A DNA stretch of 64,000 bases from Flavobacterium sp. UBA7680. GTDB taxonomy: Bacteria; Bacteroidota; Bacteroidia; Flavobacteriales; Flavobacteriaceae. The notes under the pieces were generated by a model. It was not told where the DNA came from, ran no database searches, and was given only the letters and a program-made list of their open reading frames with translations. A program made the translations under genes and the position numbers. Location of the stretch: contig NZ_DLHA01000017.1 in the NCBI RefSeq assembly GCF_002482975.1, positions 278,185 through 342,184 on the forward strand, written 5' to 3'. Every line of letters begins with the position of its first letter. Within the stretch, counting starts at the first letter, position 1. Positions 33,869-43,162 of the stretch are shown here, piece after piece.

Positions 33869-34901
33869 AATCAGTAAAATCTAATTGTTCATCATTTTCA
33901 ATATCTCTGGAAGCTGTTTTACCTAACAAATCATTAAAATGTTCCGCTAAAATTTTACCAGTTCCCGGGCGTTTAACCCAGATATTTTCCTTAGATAATA
34001 CTTCTCCTTTTTTAATTGGTTTTATAGCGCAAACTGTAGCAAAAGCAAAATCAATTGTAACTTGTTCTTCAAGAGCAGGTTTTTTAGTTCCGCCACGCAT
34101 TAAGGCAATTTCTGCACTTGAAACAATTAATTCGCCACATGCTTTTTCATCCATACTGCAAACAATATCCGGACCTGTTCGCTGCATATGATCTGTAAAA
34201 TGTCTTTCTAAAATACTTGCTCCAAGAGCGACTGCACCTAAACAAGCATTATTATTAAGAGTATGATCGCTTAATCCGAATACTTTATTTGGAAAAGCTT
34301 CGTGAAGTTCTACCATTGCACCAAAACGAACTAAATGAATGGGAGTAGGATATAAATTTGTGGTATGCAATAAAGCAACCGGAATATTATGTTTATCGAA
34401 AATCGCAACCGCTTTTTGAATACTTTCGATCGTATTCATTCCTGTACTTAAAATTACAGGTTTTCCAAATGAAGCAATATGTTCTAACAAAGGATAATTA
34501 TTACATTCTCCCGAACCAATTTTATATGCCGGAATATCAAATTTTTTCAGTCTTTCAGCAGCTGCTCTTGAAAATGGAGTTGAAATAAAAATCATGCCTT
34601 TACTTTCCACATAATTTTTTAATTCTAACTCTTCAGATTCGTTTAATGAGCATCTTTCCATAATCTCATAAATAGAAACATCTGCATTTCCCGGAATTAC
34701 TTTTTTTGCTGCGCCAGACATTTCGTCTTCTACAATATGAGTTTGATGTTTTACAACCTCAACTCCGGCACGATGTGCGGCATCAACCATTTCTTTGGCA
34801 ACCTGTAAAGAACCTTCGTGATTGATTCCGATTTCTGCAATAACTAATGGTGGAAAATCTGGCCCAATTTTACGACCTGCAATTTCTATGTATGGATTCA
34901 T
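33861..34901 (-). CDS. neuB: N-acetylneuraminate synthase
   Basis: Condenses N-acetylmannosamine with phosphoenolpyruvate to Neu5Ac. The 346-residue enzyme has a TIM barrel (VIAEIGINHEGSLQVAKEMV; STPFSRAAAERLKKF; KIGSGECNNYPLLEHI; ILSTGMN) and a C-terminal antifreeze-like (SAF) domain (KKGEVLSKENIWVKRPGTGK). Blocks like KHQTHIVEDEMSGAAKKVIP and CLGAVALGASILERHFTDHM are almost identical in memory to C. jejuni NeuB1, which makes Neu5Ac rather than legionaminic or pseudaminic acid. This supports the sialic-acid assignment. It lies 21 bases after neuA and overlaps neuC. Confidence 0.93.
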   Translation of the reverse strand: MNPYIEIAGRKIGPDFPPLVIAEIGINHEGSLQVAKEMVDAAHRAGVEVVKHQTHIVEDEMSGAAKKVIPGNADVSIYEIMERCSLNESEELELKNYVESKGMIFISTPFSRAAAERLKKFDIPAYKIGSGECNNYPLLEHIASFGKPVILSTGMNTIESIQKAVAIFDKHNIPVALLHTTNLYPTPIHLVRFGAMVELHEAFPNKVFGLSDHTLNNNACLGAVALGASILERHFTDHMQRTGPDIVCSMDEKACGELIVSSAEIALMRGGTKKPALEEQVTIDFAFATVCAIKPIKKGEVLSKENIWVKRPGTGKILAEHFNDLLGKTASRDIENDEQLDFTDFE

Positions 34902-34922
34902 TATTTTTTAAAATTTGGGGTT

Positions 34923-35582
34923 TTAATGTTTTTGATAAAGGTATCTCGCATAATCTAAATCATCGGGAGTATCAATATCAACTTGTGCAAAAATATGATT
35001 TACTTCGAATGGAAAAGCATTTTCTGAAATAATAATATCTTCTAGAATTAAAGAAGCTTTTGAAATATAAAGTAATCCGTTTTCAAAAAAAAGAGGTTCC
35101 AGATCCTGACTTCTTTGCCCGATAGTATAATTAAAAGGCTGGAATTTATTATTGATAATTTTTCCAAATTTTTGATGATTTCTTGAAACTGTAAATATGC
35201 TGTCTAAATTATTATTTTGATATTTTTCGAAAACTTCTTTTAATAAATTTTCAGGGCGCAATGGATTTGTAGCTTGCAATAAAATAACATTTTCTACATC
35301 TGAATCAATAGACTTTAAAACATGTTTTAAAGCAGAAACCGTTGGCTCCATATCTCCCGAAATAGAAATTGGTCTATCGATGACTTTCGCACCAAATTGC
35401 AATGCTATTTTTTTTATTTCCGCATCATCAGTTGAAACATAAATATCCTCTATTATATCACTATTTTCTTGTGCATACACTATTGAATGAGCAATTAAAG
35501 GTAATTCTCCCAATAATTGAATATTTTTTTCAGGAATTCGTTTCGATCCTCCGCGGGCTGGTATTATAGCTATTGTTTTCAT
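34923..35582 (-). CDS. neuA: N-acylneuraminate cytidylyltransferase
   Basis: Activates Neu5Ac with CTP to CMP-Neu5Ac, the donor for sialyltransferases. The 219-residue protein begins AIIPARGGSKRIPEKN, the CMP-sugar synthetase P-loop-like motif, and has LLQATNPLRPENLL and a terminal DIDTPDDLDYA typical of this family. No extra C-terminal acetylhydrolase domain is fused, unlike in E. coli NeuA. First gene of neuA-neuB-neuC; the GT4 at 35596 ends 13 bases before its start. Confidence 0.92.
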   Translation of the reverse strand: MKTIAIIPARGGSKRIPEKNIQLLGELPLIAHSIVYAQENSDIIEDIYVSTDDAEIKKIALQFGAKVIDRPISISGDMEPTVSALKHVLKSIDSDVENVILLQATNPLRPENLLKEVFEKYQNNNLDSIFTVSRNHQKFGKIINNKFQPFNYTIGQRSQDLEPLFFENGLLYISKASLILEDIIISENAFPFEVNHIFAQVDIDTPDDLDYARYLYQKH

Positions 35583-35595
35583 TTGGTTTCTTTTT

Positions 35596-36690
35596 TCAAT
35601 CTAATCTTGATTTAGCTTTTTCAATGATTTCATTCATACCTAAATTCCATGCTTCTGTGGTATATAAATTTTCCGGAAGAGGATCAAACTTTAATGGTTG
35701 TTCCATAAATTCAATTATAGCATCTTCCCAGTTTGCTATAAAATGCGGGGCTTCAATTAATTTTCCAAATCGCCCATTTTGAACAACTTCAGATACTCCG
35801 CCCACATTTGAGGCAATACAATAACAACCGGAATGCAATGCTTCAGTAAGACTTAAAGGAAATCCTTCCTGACAAAGAGAAGAGAACAAATAACAATCAG
35901 CACTTTGCAAATAAGATGCAATATTCTCATTTGGAATTCTGCCTAAAAACTTCACTCCTTGCTGCTCTTGTTTTGGTTCACATCCTATCACCCATAATTC
36001 GATATTTTTATATTTTATAGAGATGTTTTTCCAAGCTTCGAGTATAACGTGCAAGCCTTTTTTTGGTCTATCTTGCGAGCACCAAACAAATACTTTTTTA
36101 TCCTTTACACCAAATTGATCTTTTAATTGATCTTTTGTTGAATTTTCAATTTTAAAGAATTTCTTATTATCAATTCCATTATGCAAAATCGAAACCTTAG
36201 CTGGTAAAGCCGTATAATACTCTTTGTGAGCCAGATATGATTTATAAGTTAAAAGAACCAGTTCATCTATTGATTCAAAAAAATAATTGGCTTTTTGATT
36301 GTCAAAAAAAGGTGGATAACTATGATAAAAAAATTGAATATAACAGTTAGTGCGAATTTTTCTTTTCTTCAAAAAATCTACAACGTGTTCAACTAAATAA
36401 AAGTTATCTACTATTTGAATAATAAATTTTTCTTCATTATTCACGATTTTGTCTAAAGCTTTTATATATGATAAATATCTCTTTTTAGTAAATTTTCTAA
36501 AAGCTTTTGTTAGGAAAGTGTTTTTTACAAAACTGTATTTGATATTGCTAAAAGAACTAGTAGGTTGTTCACAAACAATATAATCTATTTGGTTAAGTGG
36601 AGAACAGATGTAATTTTTATACAAAGTTGTCCAGCTCCCTATCTTTGAATAGGGTAACGGTAATTGAGAGATTAAAATTGTTTTTGCCAT
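35596..36690 (-). CDS. Glycosyltransferase family 4
   Basis: A 364-residue GT-B enzyme, TILISQLPLPYSKIGSWTTLYKNYI at the start. The donor half has KVFVWCSQDRPKKGLHVILEAW and E-x7-E in SSLCQEGFPLSLTEALHSGCY. The position directly upstream of neuA means it shares the transcript with the sialic acid genes, but retaining GT4 enzymes are not known to use CMP-sialic acid, so it is not the likely sialyltransferase. Substrate unknown. Confidence 0.85.
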   Translation of the reverse strand: MAKTILISQLPLPYSKIGSWTTLYKNYICSPLNQIDYIVCEQPTSSFSNIKYSFVKNTFLTKAFRKFTKKRYLSYIKALDKIVNNEEKFIIQIVDNFYLVEHVVDFLKKRKIRTNCYIQFFYHSYPPFFDNQKANYFFESIDELVLLTYKSYLAHKEYYTALPAKVSILHNGIDNKKFFKIENSTKDQLKDQFGVKDKKVFVWCSQDRPKKGLHVILEAWKNISIKYKNIELWVIGCEPKQEQQGVKFLGRIPNENIASYLQSADCYLFSSLCQEGFPLSLTEALHSGCYCIASNVGGVSEVVQNGRFGKLIEAPHFIANWEDAIIEFMEQPLKFDPLPENLYTTEAWNLGMNEIIEKAKSRLD

Positions 36691-36708
36691 TTAATTAGAG
36701 TTGCTTTT

Positions 36709-37728
36709 TTAATAATGCTTTGCTTCTTCTTTTGTTAAGCCTTTATATATTAAAAACTTCTTTTTTATGCTTTTGTGAAAGATAAATCTATAAAACAGAT
36801 CATTTTTTATCCATGAGATTATCTTTTTTTCTTTTTGCTTATCAAATTGAATTTCTTCTACTATATCATCGGATGAAATTATGGTTTTTTCTAATTTTTG
36901 CGACATCCATTCTTCTTCAGTATTGCCCATATGGTACACAAAATTATCTTCTGTAGATAATCGCCAGAATCCATTTCTTACCACTGTTTTATCGAGAATT
37001 TCGTCTTCACTATTTCCTCCCAAACTATAGTCTGAATATAGAACACCAAGATTAGAGAATACATCTGATCTGTAAGTCGCTACAAAATGCCCTGCTCCAA
37101 TAACTGCATTTAAATTTCCGTCAGAAAGGGTCAGATATTTTTCTAAATGCGGGCTTTTATAAAATTTAGGATTTCCAATACTATTTGCGAAATATTGTAA
37201 GGCTTTGGGATTTTTTACGGGAGTGAATTTTAATAGATTAGAGAAAAGATTCTCAAAAATTACATTTGCTGTTTTATTGCTAAATGATTTTGGAGAAGGC
37301 GTTGGACAAACTGCTCCTGCTTTTGCAAAGGCCTTAAATACTTCATAAGTTGCATTTTGCCATCCATTTAAAAACAATGCATCTGCATCTGCAATTGTAA
37401 TAAGTTTAAATTTTTGTCCTGTTATTCCTTTTAAAACAGCATTAATTTTACCAATATTCGAAGTGTGAATTAACTCATGTATCTTTTTATCATGATACAG
37501 GTTATTTAAATACTCTACTACTTCATTATTACTTCCGTTGTTGACGATTGTAAAATATGTTTTATTATGGCAGGTTTTAAACAGTGACTCTAAGCAATAT
37601 TGAAGAATTTTAAAACTATCTTTAAAATATCCTTCCTGATTGGGTATATAAACGGGTATTATAACTTGATGAAAAAAGACATTATCTTCCTGTACCTTAT
37701 CTTTATTTGGATTATAGCCTACTCGCAT
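36709..37728 (-). CDS. Glycosyltransferase family 2 (GT-A)
   Basis: A 339-residue GT-A enzyme. HQVIIPVYIPNQEG opens the nucleotide-binding fold, FTIVNNGSNNEVVEYLN follows, and the metal-binding region is LITIADADALFLNGWQ, where DAD acts as the DxD motif. A C-terminal segment (WLSTEDNFVYHMGNTEEEW-like, read as NFVYHMGNTEEEWM) carries the typical late His. Substrate unknown. It starts 4 bases after the stop of the next GT2. Confidence 0.8.
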   Translation of the reverse strand: MRVGYNPNKDKVQEDNVFFHQVIIPVYIPNQEGYFKDSFKILQYCLESLFKTCHNKTYFTIVNNGSNNEVVEYLNNLYHDKKIHELIHTSNIGKINAVLKGITGQKFKLITIADADALFLNGWQNATYEVFKAFAKAGAVCPTPSPKSFSNKTANVIFENLFSNLLKFTPVKNPKALQYFANSIGNPKFYKSPHLEKYLTLSDGNLNAVIGAGHFVATYRSDVFSNLGVLYSDYSLGGNSEDEILDKTVVRNGFWRLSTEDNFVYHMGNTEEEWMSQKLEKTIISSDDIVEEIQFDKQKEKKIISWIKNDLFYRFIFHKSIKKKFLIYKGLTKEEAKHY

Positions 37729-37732
37729 CTTG

Positions 37733-38623
37733 TTATCTTTTTATTAAAATAAAAGTAAGTAATTTTAAATTTCTCCATTTGAACATCCAAAATGGATTTA
37801 ATTCAAAAAGATTACGGACAGATTTATAACTAAACTTCTTAATCATTTTAATCTGCATAGCGCAAAGATTATTTAAAAGTATCTTATATTGGATATTATC
37901 TATGATTTTTTCAGAATTGAATTTAGTTAGCACCTTTTTTAAAAACAATGAAAGATCAGCATATCCTTTTGCTTCTGTAGAAATGTTATTATTATGAACT
38001 CTGTATTGAACTAATGGTTCGTCAACGTAATAAAATTTGGTAAAAAAAGAACATCTGATCCAGTATTCAGCATCTTCCCCTGCAGAAGGCATTTTTTCAT
38101 TAAATAATCCTACTTTATCTACAATCGATTTATTTAAAAGAACCGAAGGAGTCATTAAAGTCCAATTCCCCATCATTTTCATAGAAACATTTCCGTGTTT
38201 TACATCTATAGATCCTGGTCTGCCAGCTATCTGTGATTGAAGTATACCATTTTCATTAATTACCTGACAGCAGCCATGAATTAGACCAAACTCTGGATTT
38301 TGTTCTAAAATATTAACCTGAGTCTCAATTTTATTAGGAAGCCATAAATCATCATCATCTATAAAGGCAATGTATTTACCTTTTGCAAGATTAATTCCTG
38401 TATTTCTTGGTTTTGCCGGACCTCCGCTATTTTCAATTTTAATATATTTTACTTCTTTGAATGTTTGACAGAGAAGTAAATTTTTATCATTTGGCGTACC
38501 ATCATCTATAACAATAATTTCTAAATTTTTATAGGTTTGATTAATGATACTTTCAATAGTCAATTTAAGAAATTCTGTCCTATCGTAAGTGGGAACAATT
38601 ATGCTAACTAACGGATACGACAT
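37733..38623 (-). CDS. Glycosyltransferase family 2
   Basis: A 296-residue GT-A enzyme with PLVSIIVPTYDRTEFLKLTIESI at the start, IIVIDDGTPND and the DxD region YIAFIDDDDLWLPNK near residues 88-102. SAGEDAEYWIRCSF gives the conserved ED pair near the acceptor site. It is cytoplasmic; donor and linkage unknown. It overlaps the next gene (38608) by 16 bases, an unusually long overlap in this string. Confidence 0.88.
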   Translation of the reverse strand: MSYPLVSIIVPTYDRTEFLKLTIESIINQTYKNLEIIVIDDGTPNDKNLLLCQTFKEVKYIKIENSGGPAKPRNTGINLAKGKYIAFIDDDDLWLPNKIETQVNILEQNPEFGLIHGCCQVINENGILQSQIAGRPGSIDVKHGNVSMKMMGNWTLMTPSVLLNKSIVDKVGLFNEKMPSAGEDAEYWIRCSFFTKFYYVDEPLVQYRVHNNNISTEAKGYADLSLFLKKVLTKFNSEKIIDNIQYKILLNNLCAMQIKMIKKFSYKSVRNLFELNPFWMFKWRNLKLLTFILIKR

Positions 38624-39396
38624 ATTTTTTTTATCTTGTTTTTAACTCTTTTCATTAAACCAAAAAACGTTTTTTTACGAACTTGATTTAATTCTTGCTG
38701 TAATTGCAACATTTTTTTATAGTCATCATAGTAAATACCATAATGATTTTGAAGCATCTTATCACATTCTAATAAATGTTTTTCTTGATGAGATTTATCA
38801 TTACTTACTCCTTTTAGATCAAAGACCGTAAGAGGATATTCAATATGTTTGAAAATAAACTTATTGCTTAAAAAACATTTGATAAAAAAATCTCTATCAG
38901 AAACTACCTTATATTGCTCATCATAATGTCCCATTTTTTCAAAAACTTCTTTTTTAAAAAATGTACTTTGATGCGGCAAAGAAGTGCGTACAAAATATAG
39001 TGGAGATAAAGAATCGGGGAATATTTTGAAACCGCTTTCAAATTTGTAATCTCCATAAATAATATCTCCTTTAAAATCAGAATGATTTATAAAATCTTTT
39101 AAAGAAGTATTTCCATTTAAAAAATCGCCACTGTTTAAAAATAATAAAAACTGACCATTTGCTGCTTTAATACCTTTATTCATGGCATTATAAATACCAT
39201 TATCTGGCTCACTAACCCAAAATTGAATAGATTTTTCCTGACTCTTGATGTATTGCTTACTTCCGTCGTTACTTCCTCCATCAATCACTATGTATTCAAA
39301 ATCTGTGAATGTTTGTGACAATACAGATTGCATAGTAGTTTCTAGACCTGCTCGATTATTAAAATTAATAGTAATGATGGACAAGTATGGCTGCAT
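38608..39396 (-). CDS. Glycosyltransferase family 2
   Basis: A 262-residue GT-A enzyme: LSIITINFNNRAGLETTMQSVLSQ, IVIDGGSNDGSKQYI and the DxD-like GQFLLFLNSGDFLNG, in which NSGD takes the place of the usual DDD, as in WcaA/Cps-type transferases. DNGIYNAMNKGIKAANG is also typical. The basic C-terminus may bind the membrane. Substrate unknown. Confidence 0.87.
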   Translation of the reverse strand: MQPYLSIITINFNNRAGLETTMQSVLSQTFTDFEYIVIDGGSNDGSKQYIKSQEKSIQFWVSEPDNGIYNAMNKGIKAANGQFLLFLNSGDFLNGNTSLKDFINHSDFKGDIIYGDYKFESGFKIFPDSLSPLYFVRTSLPHQSTFFKKEVFEKMGHYDEQYKVVSDRDFFIKCFLSNKFIFKHIEYPLTVFDLKGVSNDKSHQEKHLLECDKMLQNHYGIYYDDYKKMLQLQQELNQVRKKTFFGLMKRVKNKIKKICRIR

Positions 39397-39441
39397 AGTT
39401 TGGTATAGTTAAATCCCAGTGATAAATTTCTAACTGATATA

Positions 39442-40410
39442 CTATTTAATAAACAATATTCTCTTAATTGCTTTTTTTATATTTTTCTTATACTCTGTAT
39501 TCATCAAGTGAAGTAATTCTCTGTAAGTTTTCGCTTTAGGTTTTTTAGGTGATTTTATAACAGTATCAATTATTTCTAAAACATCTTTTCTAATTTTAAC
39601 CGGTGAATCAATTTTTTCATTAAATACGGGCTGAGATAATATATCAAGTGCAATTTCCGGATTTTTATCAATTTCTAACAGTCGTTCTATAAGAGCTTCT
39701 TCTGTTTCAAAATCATGATAATTTAAAAATCTCTTAGTATTAAACTCTTTACCTACATGTTTATTTCCCCAATAAATTGGAATACTGTCAACAAACATTG
39801 GTTCAATAATTTTTTCTGTTGTATAGCCATCATGGCATTCGTTTTCAAAAGAAATTACAAACTTATATTCTTTTATAAATTCTTTTTTATTGGGCACTGG
39901 TCCTCCAACATTATTTAATACTTTGCCCCCAGAGTCAACCTGAATATATGTTGATAGTTTATGAAAAAAATTAATTCTGTCTATAGCGTTTGGATTAGAA
40001 ACAACCATACAGCATAATTTCTTTTTTTGGCTCCAGCTTTCTGCTAATTCATTTCTGGATTTAATTTCAGAAATTTTGTTATTCATATTGTCTTCATCTA
40101 TGTACAATAGATAAAGCGGCAGTCTGTAATGATCTTCTCTATCATTAAAATCAAAAGTGAAAGCAAAATCACAAGCAGAAAAATTTGGTCTGGTGTTTTC
40201 TCCTGTAAAATAAATTCTTTTGCATTTATATTTGAGATATTCTGTGCCAAAACAAGAGTAAAAAAGCAAATCAGGATTTACCTCGTCTATAATCACATTA
40301 TAACGTTCTGATAATAAATTGTAGAAATAATTATTCGTTTTATCTAATGGCCAAAAGTCAACGAAGTTAATTCGTACTTCTTTCATTTCTGATAGATTTT
40401 CACTTATCAT
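39442..40410 (-). CDS. GT10 alpha-1,3-fucosyltransferase
   Basis: A 322-residue inverting fucosyltransferase that uses GDP-L-fucose. The acceptor half contains RIYFTGENTRPNFSACDFAFTF; the donor half has the CAZy GT10 hallmark FENECHDGYTTEKIIEPMF (near residues 198-216) followed by DSIPIYWGNKHVGKEFN. Bacterial homologues in Helicobacter and Bacteroides make Lewis-type alpha-1,3 or 1,4 fucosylated GlcNAc. Here gmd and fcl in the same locus can supply the donor. The next Met (codon 8) is an alternative start. The end lacks the heptad repeats of H. pylori FucT but is strongly basic. Confidence 0.88.
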   Translation of the reverse strand: MISENLSEMKEVRINFVDFWPLDKTNNYFYNLLSERYNVIIDEVNPDLLFYSCFGTEYLKYKCKRIYFTGENTRPNFSACDFAFTFDFNDREDHYRLPLYLLYIDEDNMNNKISEIKSRNELAESWSQKKKLCCMVVSNPNAIDRINFFHKLSTYIQVDSGGKVLNNVGGPVPNKKEFIKEYKFVISFENECHDGYTTEKIIEPMFVDSIPIYWGNKHVGKEFNTKRFLNYHDFETEEALIERLLEIDKNPEIALDILSQPVFNEKIDSPVKIRKDVLEIIDTVIKSPKKPKAKTYRELLHLMNTEYKKNIKKAIKRILFIK

Positions 40411-40420
40411 ATAAATTTTC

Positions 40421-41563
40421 TTATTGCTTAATTGATGTCGTATAAGCTTTTTTATAAACAGCTAAACATTCTGCTGCTGCTTTTTCCCAACTAAATTTTT
40501 TAACTTGATCTAATCCTTTTATTGAAAATTCATTTCGTAAAATAGGATTTTGAACTAATGAGTAAATTTTATTTTTTAAATCTTCTGGATTTCCTGTTTC
40601 ATAATATACTCCTGCTTCGCCTGCTACTTCTGGAAAAGAACTATGTTTTGATAAAACTACCGGACATCCGCAAGTCATTGATTCTAAAACCGGAATTCCA
40701 AATCCTTCATATAGCGAAGGAAAAGCAAAACAAATTGCATTTTTATAATAAATTCCTAATTCATCGTCCTTAAATTCTCTCTGAATAACTTGATTTTCCA
40801 GACTTAATTCTTTTAAAAATTCCTTTTCTTCGTTATCAAATTCGCCTCCACCGGCACACAACAAAACTAGATCACTATTTAATTTTAAAAGTTCTTTTAT
40901 AGAATTTACCAAAAAAATAAAGTTTTTATAATTAGCTCTGGTACCTACAAACAAGATATATCTTTTTGGAAGGTTATGCGTATCCGCTTCTACAATTTTT
41001 ATTGAACAGCCATGATAAACTACATCAATTTTAGATTTATCAATATGCGGATATATTTTGATAATGTCGCGCTTTGTGTTTTCTGAAACGGCAATAATTC
41101 TTGTTGCTCTTTCCATTAGCAGCAATTTATTAGTACTAATCGATGAAATTACTTCTTTCTGATCTTCAAAATAATGTGGAAATAATTCATAAATCATATC
41201 ATAAATTGTCAACACAAAAGGCTTTGAGTCTATCAATTTTAAAAAACTTACATCATAATATGTTGGAATAAAAACATCAAAGTCTTTCTTTAAAATTGTT
41301 CGTTCAAAAAATTTATCATTTCGTTTTCGTGTTTTTTCAAAACGACGAATTTTAAATTTTTCAAGTAATTTTATATATAATGAATATATTTTTTGTTTAA
41401 AGGTTACTAGGTTACTTTCGTTATAGTAAATATTAGAAGTACCATATAGAGGAATTTTGACCTTATTATTTTTAGAAAGTCTTGAAAATATTTCTGTGTA
41501 ATATCTGGAAATACCTCCATATTTTTGCAAATTGAATGTTTGTGGATGTACTAAAATTTTCAT
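40421..41563 (-). CDS. Glycosyltransferase family 4
   Basis: A 380-residue GT-B enzyme. KILVHPQTFNLQKYGGISRYY with the GGISRY acceptor loop, LFVGTRANYKNFIFLVNSI in the donor half and E-x7-E in PSLYEGFGIPVLESMTCG (near residues 285-302) are standard for mannosyl/rhamnosyl GT4 enzymes of O-antigen loci. The donor sugar cannot be assigned. It lies 10 bases upstream of the fucosyltransferase start. Confidence 0.9.
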   Translation of the reverse strand: MKILVHPQTFNLQKYGGISRYYTEIFSRLSKNNKVKIPLYGTSNIYYNESNLVTFKQKIYSLYIKLLEKFKIRRFEKTRKRNDKFFERTILKKDFDVFIPTYYDVSFLKLIDSKPFVLTIYDMIYELFPHYFEDQKEVISSISTNKLLLMERATRIIAVSENTKRDIIKIYPHIDKSKIDVVYHGCSIKIVEADTHNLPKRYILFVGTRANYKNFIFLVNSIKELLKLNSDLVLLCAGGGEFDNEEKEFLKELSLENQVIQREFKDDELGIYYKNAICFAFPSLYEGFGIPVLESMTCGCPVVLSKHSSFPEVAGEAGVYYETGNPEDLKNKIYSLVQNPILRNEFSIKGLDQVKKFSWEKAAAECLAVYKKAYTTSIKQ

Positions 41564-41587
41564 TTTGGCTTTATAAAATTAAGTACG

Positions 41588-42436
41588 TTAGTTATTGTTA
41601 TTAATTTTATTTATTATCATATGATAATCTTTTTCCAGTAGACTTTCTGAATGAATTTGATTTGTTTTCTGATTCTTAGAATGTTCTAATTTTCTAATAA
41701 TTTTATAAAGCCCTCTAACAACAAAGGATTTTTTATTTTTATTCTGCCATTTTTGAAAAGGGTTTGAAACCAATTTCTTTTTTGTCAAAATGTGAAGGTT
41801 ATTTCCATTTGAATAAAAATGACAATTCAATTTTTCGGCTATTATTTCCAATGATTTTATATTATAAAAAGCAACGTGCTGTCCTGTTTCTTTTGCAAAA
41901 TATCTCCAGTCTTGTATTGATTTTATTTCTATTTGTGGCTGTAATTCTGTCGAAAAAAATATAGAATCAGAATAATCAAACATTTTTTCAATTTCTTCAA
42001 AAGGATTAACCAAATGTTCAAAAACTTCAAAGGCAGTTAGCAGTTCATATTTATCGGTATTGGTTTGATCTGTTACATCAAAATATTGTGCGAAATAATT
42101 TTCACAATAAAAATCTTGTCTGTAAAAATCTAACCCCTTATCTCTCATTAATCTTACGAACAAACCATATCCGCCAGCAAAATCAATAAACTTTGCTTTA
42201 TAATTAAAGTAATTCTTTATAATCCAGTTTGTAATATTTTGAAGACTTAAATTTCTGGCAACTAATCCAATATCTGTCATTGCAATAACAGAAGAATAGG
42301 ATTCTTGCAACCAAAAAGGCTCTTCGGTTTGGATAAAACCACAGTTCTGGCACTTGAAATAATCTATTTCGTATTTGTTTAATATTTTGCCAGAAAATAT
42401 TTTCTCTGAATTAGATTTACAAATTTTACAATTCAT
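41588..42436 (-). CDS. Class I SAM methyltransferase with N-terminal zinc-binding motif
   Basis: A 282-residue methyltransferase. Two CxxC pairs at the start (CKIC near 3-6 and CQNC near 33-36) form the putative zinc-binding domain seen in sugar C- or O-methyltransferase-like proteins. KFIDFAGGYGLFVRLMRDKG near 95-113 is the SAM-binding glycine motif, and TAFEVFEHLVNPFEEI is motif II with EHLV. It probably methylates a sugar of the glycan or the chain end. Neighbours are GT4 and an acetyltransferase. Confidence 0.83.
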   Translation of the reverse strand: MNCKICKSNSEKIFSGKILNKYEIDYFKCQNCGFIQTEEPFWLQESYSSVIAMTDIGLVARNLSLQNITNWIIKNYFNYKAKFIDFAGGYGLFVRLMRDKGLDFYRQDFYCENYFAQYFDVTDQTNTDKYELLTAFEVFEHLVNPFEEIEKMFDYSDSIFFSTELQPQIEIKSIQDWRYFAKETGQHVAFYNIKSLEIIAEKLNCHFYSNGNNLHILTKKKLVSNPFQKWQNKNKKSFVVRGLYKIIRKLEHSKNQKTNQIHSESLLEKDYHMIINKINNNN

Positions 42437-42462
42437 GAATTCTTTGTTTGCTTTTTGTGTTT

Positions 42463-43092
42463 TTATCTTTCGTTTTCAGGAATGGTTCTTATAACTACAG
42501 CTGGATTTCCGCCAACAACTGTCCAGTCAGGAACATCTTTTGTTACAACGCTTCCTGCTCCAATTATTGCTCCTTCACCAATTGATACCCCTTTTAAAAT
42601 AATACTATTAAATCCAATCCAGGCTTTATTCTTAATCTTAATTTTCCCTCTCTTAATATTATTCCAATCTTTATAAAATCCACCTATTTTATTTTCTTCT
42701 AAACCTTTCTTCCATTGAGATAGATCGTCTTTTCTTTCTGACCAGACAATTGAATGAGAATTATTATCGATAAATGTGCATCCCCAAGAAATCAAAACGT
42801 CATCGCCAATTTCAATTTCATCTATACAAATAAAAAGCCCGCCACCAATAAAAGTTCTATTTCCAATTTTTATTTTCCCTTCCTGAATTTCAAAAATATA
42901 ATCGCCTTTTATGATAGATTCATTACCTATTTCTAAATATTTTTTTCCCTCAAAAGGTTTTCTCACAAATATATTGAGAGAGGAAATGTCGGAAGAGGGC
43001 GCAGATAAAATATACTTTGACTTATTAGACTGTAAATCAATGTTTTTTATACCCAAAAATAATTTTATTCTTTTCTTTATCTTTTTTAGCAT
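42463..43092 (-). CDS. Hexapeptide-repeat acyltransferase (WcaF/NodL-like)
   Basis: A 209-residue left-handed beta-helix acetyltransferase. Hexapeptides are visible in KIKIGNRTFIGGGLFICIDEIEIGDDVLISWGCTF, read as short units (IGNRTF, IGGGLF, IGDDVLI), and KIKNKAWIGFNSIILKGVSIGEGAIIGAGSVV; the end PDWTVVGGNPAVVIRTI is the usual one. It likely O- or N-acetylates a glycan sugar. A 70-base gap separates it from the GT gene upstream, one of the longer gaps in the string, with no clear promoter. Confidence 0.85.
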   Translation of the reverse strand: MLKKIKKRIKLFLGIKNIDLQSNKSKYILSAPSSDISSLNIFVRKPFEGKKYLEIGNESIIKGDYIFEIQEGKIKIGNRTFIGGGLFICIDEIEIGDDVLISWGCTFIDNNSHSIVWSERKDDLSQWKKGLEENKIGGFYKDWNNIKRGKIKIKNKAWIGFNSIILKGVSIGEGAIIGAGSVVTKDVPDWTVVGGNPAVVIRTIPENER

Positions 43093-43162
43093 GAAAAATG
43101 ATTTTTGAATTCAATTTGAAATGATCCCATAATTAAAATAATCTTTTGATTGCTATTAAAAA

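Noticed and set aside
35596..36690. GT4 gene next to neuA as the sialyltransferase
   Set aside because: It has the retaining GT4 E-x7-E donor site, typical of NDP-sugars; no GT4 enzyme known to me uses CMP-sialic acid.
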